A stretch of DNA of 22,002 nucleotides from positions 1-22,002 of the IMG/VR virus record IMGVR_UViG_3300042876_000519; one strand, given 5' to 3'. The stretch is from a virus. Below the pieces are notes generated by a model, which searched no databases, was not told the DNA's origin, and was given only the letters and a program-made list of their open reading frames with translations. Of the stretch, positions 21,626 through 22,002 are shown in pieces (position 1 is the first letter of the stretch; every line of letters starts with the position of its first letter). A program made the translations under genes and the position numbers.

Positions 21626-22002
21626 TGGCCGCACCGCAACCGCGCCTGCCGGGCCTGCCCGTGCGGCTGGGTGGCATCGAGTACACGATGCCCTGCCTCA
21701 ACTCCGCCACGGCGCGCCGCTACTGGGACCGCATCAACGCCCAGCAGCGCGGCGAAGAGCCGGACCCGCTCGGCCTCACCGCCCTGCTGGTCGCGGCCTG
21801 CCTGCGCCGCAACTACCCCGAAGTCACTGACGACGAGGTGGCTGAAAACGTCGACTTCGACAACGTCGACGAGCTCATCGTGAAGTGCTTCGGGAAGGGC
21901 GCGTTCAGCGACTGGTGCGCGCGCATGGCGGCCATCGAGGGAAACGCCGGGGCGCCCCAGACGACGAAAGAGGCTGGGACTGGGGCGCCATCTACTCCGC
22001 CA
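21622..22002 (+). CDS. Tail assembly chaperone G (partial)
   Basis: The start ATG overlaps the tube stop (ATGA). The protein (LPGLPVRLGGIEYTMPCLNS, then ARRYWDRINA) is a small helical protein of the gpG type that coats the tape measure during tail assembly. The frame is open to the right edge. A slippery GGGAAAC at 21939 in the right phase and a T-like sequence in the -1 frame support the gpG/gpGT pair. Confidence 0.85.
   Translation, partial: MMAAPQPRLPGLPVRLGGIEYTMPCLNSATARRYWDRINAQQRGEEPDPLGLTALLVAACLRRNYPEVTDDEVAENVDFDNVDELIVKCFGKGAFSDWCARMAAIEGNAGAPQTTKEAGTGAPSTPP
21939..21945 (+). other. Slippery heptamer for -1 frameshift (G to GT)
   Basis: G GGA AAC occurs in the zero frame of the chaperone gene near its C-terminus. 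It fits the X XXY YYZ rule and differs from the lambda heptamer (GGGAAAG) only at the last base. After slippage the -1 frame from 21945 reads through to the edge. Confidence 0.8.
21945..22002 (+). CDS. T-domain extension in the -1 frame (partial)
   Basis: The -1 frame after the slippery site encodes RRGAPDDERGWDWGAIYSA, open to the edge. The W-D-W-G-A-I-Y motif is characteristic of T-type extensions of tail assembly chaperones in related phages, while the zero frame reads a Thr/Pro-rich end. The extension recruits the tail tube subunits to the tape measure. Confidence 0.75.

Noticed and set aside
1-22002. Search for tRNA genes, integrase and att sites
   Set aside because: No convincing tRNA cloverleaf, recombinase motif or long terminal direct repeat was seen, so prophage ends cannot be placed.

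Overview
The window is a GC-rich stretch of a lambdoid temperate siphophage, either a prophage or a free phage genome. No host gene, integrase, att site or lysis cassette lies inside it. The codon preference (GC-ending third positions) and protein style resemble phages of Burkholderiales such as Comamonadaceae; that host assignment is inference. About 35 genes can be supported.

Layout. (1) 1-2596, leftward: an early operon of small, mostly unrecognised genes, with two DUF1566/Lcl-type C-type-lectin-like genes (1-474 and 1911-2273). (2) 2597-2749: leftward promoter, two operators and a leftward terminator. (3) 2750-4052, leftward: a BRCT protein and an XRE-type repressor, visibly less GC-rich than the flanks. 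(4) 4053-4099: divergent control region with a perfect operator. (5) 4100-6101, rightward: YdaS/Cro-like regulator, a small gene, a probable terminator, a second HTH protein and two small genes. (6) 6132-8525: a primase-polymerase/VapE-type helicase. (7) 8526-8774: a dense array of GTCCAACC/GGTTGGAC repeats, a candidate replication origin. (8) 8775-9633: a small gene, a Q-like late regulator, then a structured leader ending in a terminator. (9) 9634-22002: late genes in lambda-like order: tail-completion-like protein, small and large terminase, an SGNH-hydrolase-like virion protein, two structural proteins, portal, protease-capsid fusion, decoration/connector genes, tail terminator, tail tube and tail chaperone G with a -1 frameshift into T.

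How it works together. The same 16-bp operator (TTCTAC-N4-GTAGAA) overlaps the -10 of both the leftward and rightward promoters, giving a lambda-type switch between the repressor (3456-4052) and the YdaS/Cro-like protein (4100-4399). Rightward transcription makes replication proteins and then the Q-like factor. The leader with its terminator in front of the late genes looks like a pR'-tR' arrangement.

Most notable observations. The two DUF1566 genes are near-identical at their 3' ends except at codons that all have the form NNC and are explicable from an AAC template, which is the signature of diversity-generating retroelement (DGR) variable regions; no template repeat or reverse transcriptase is visible in the window. 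The iteron array beside the primase-helicase is a strong origin candidate. An esterase-like protein with a small N-terminal domain sits between terminase and portal. The late operon also shows an internal capsid start with its own ribosome binding site and a canonical G/GT slippery site.
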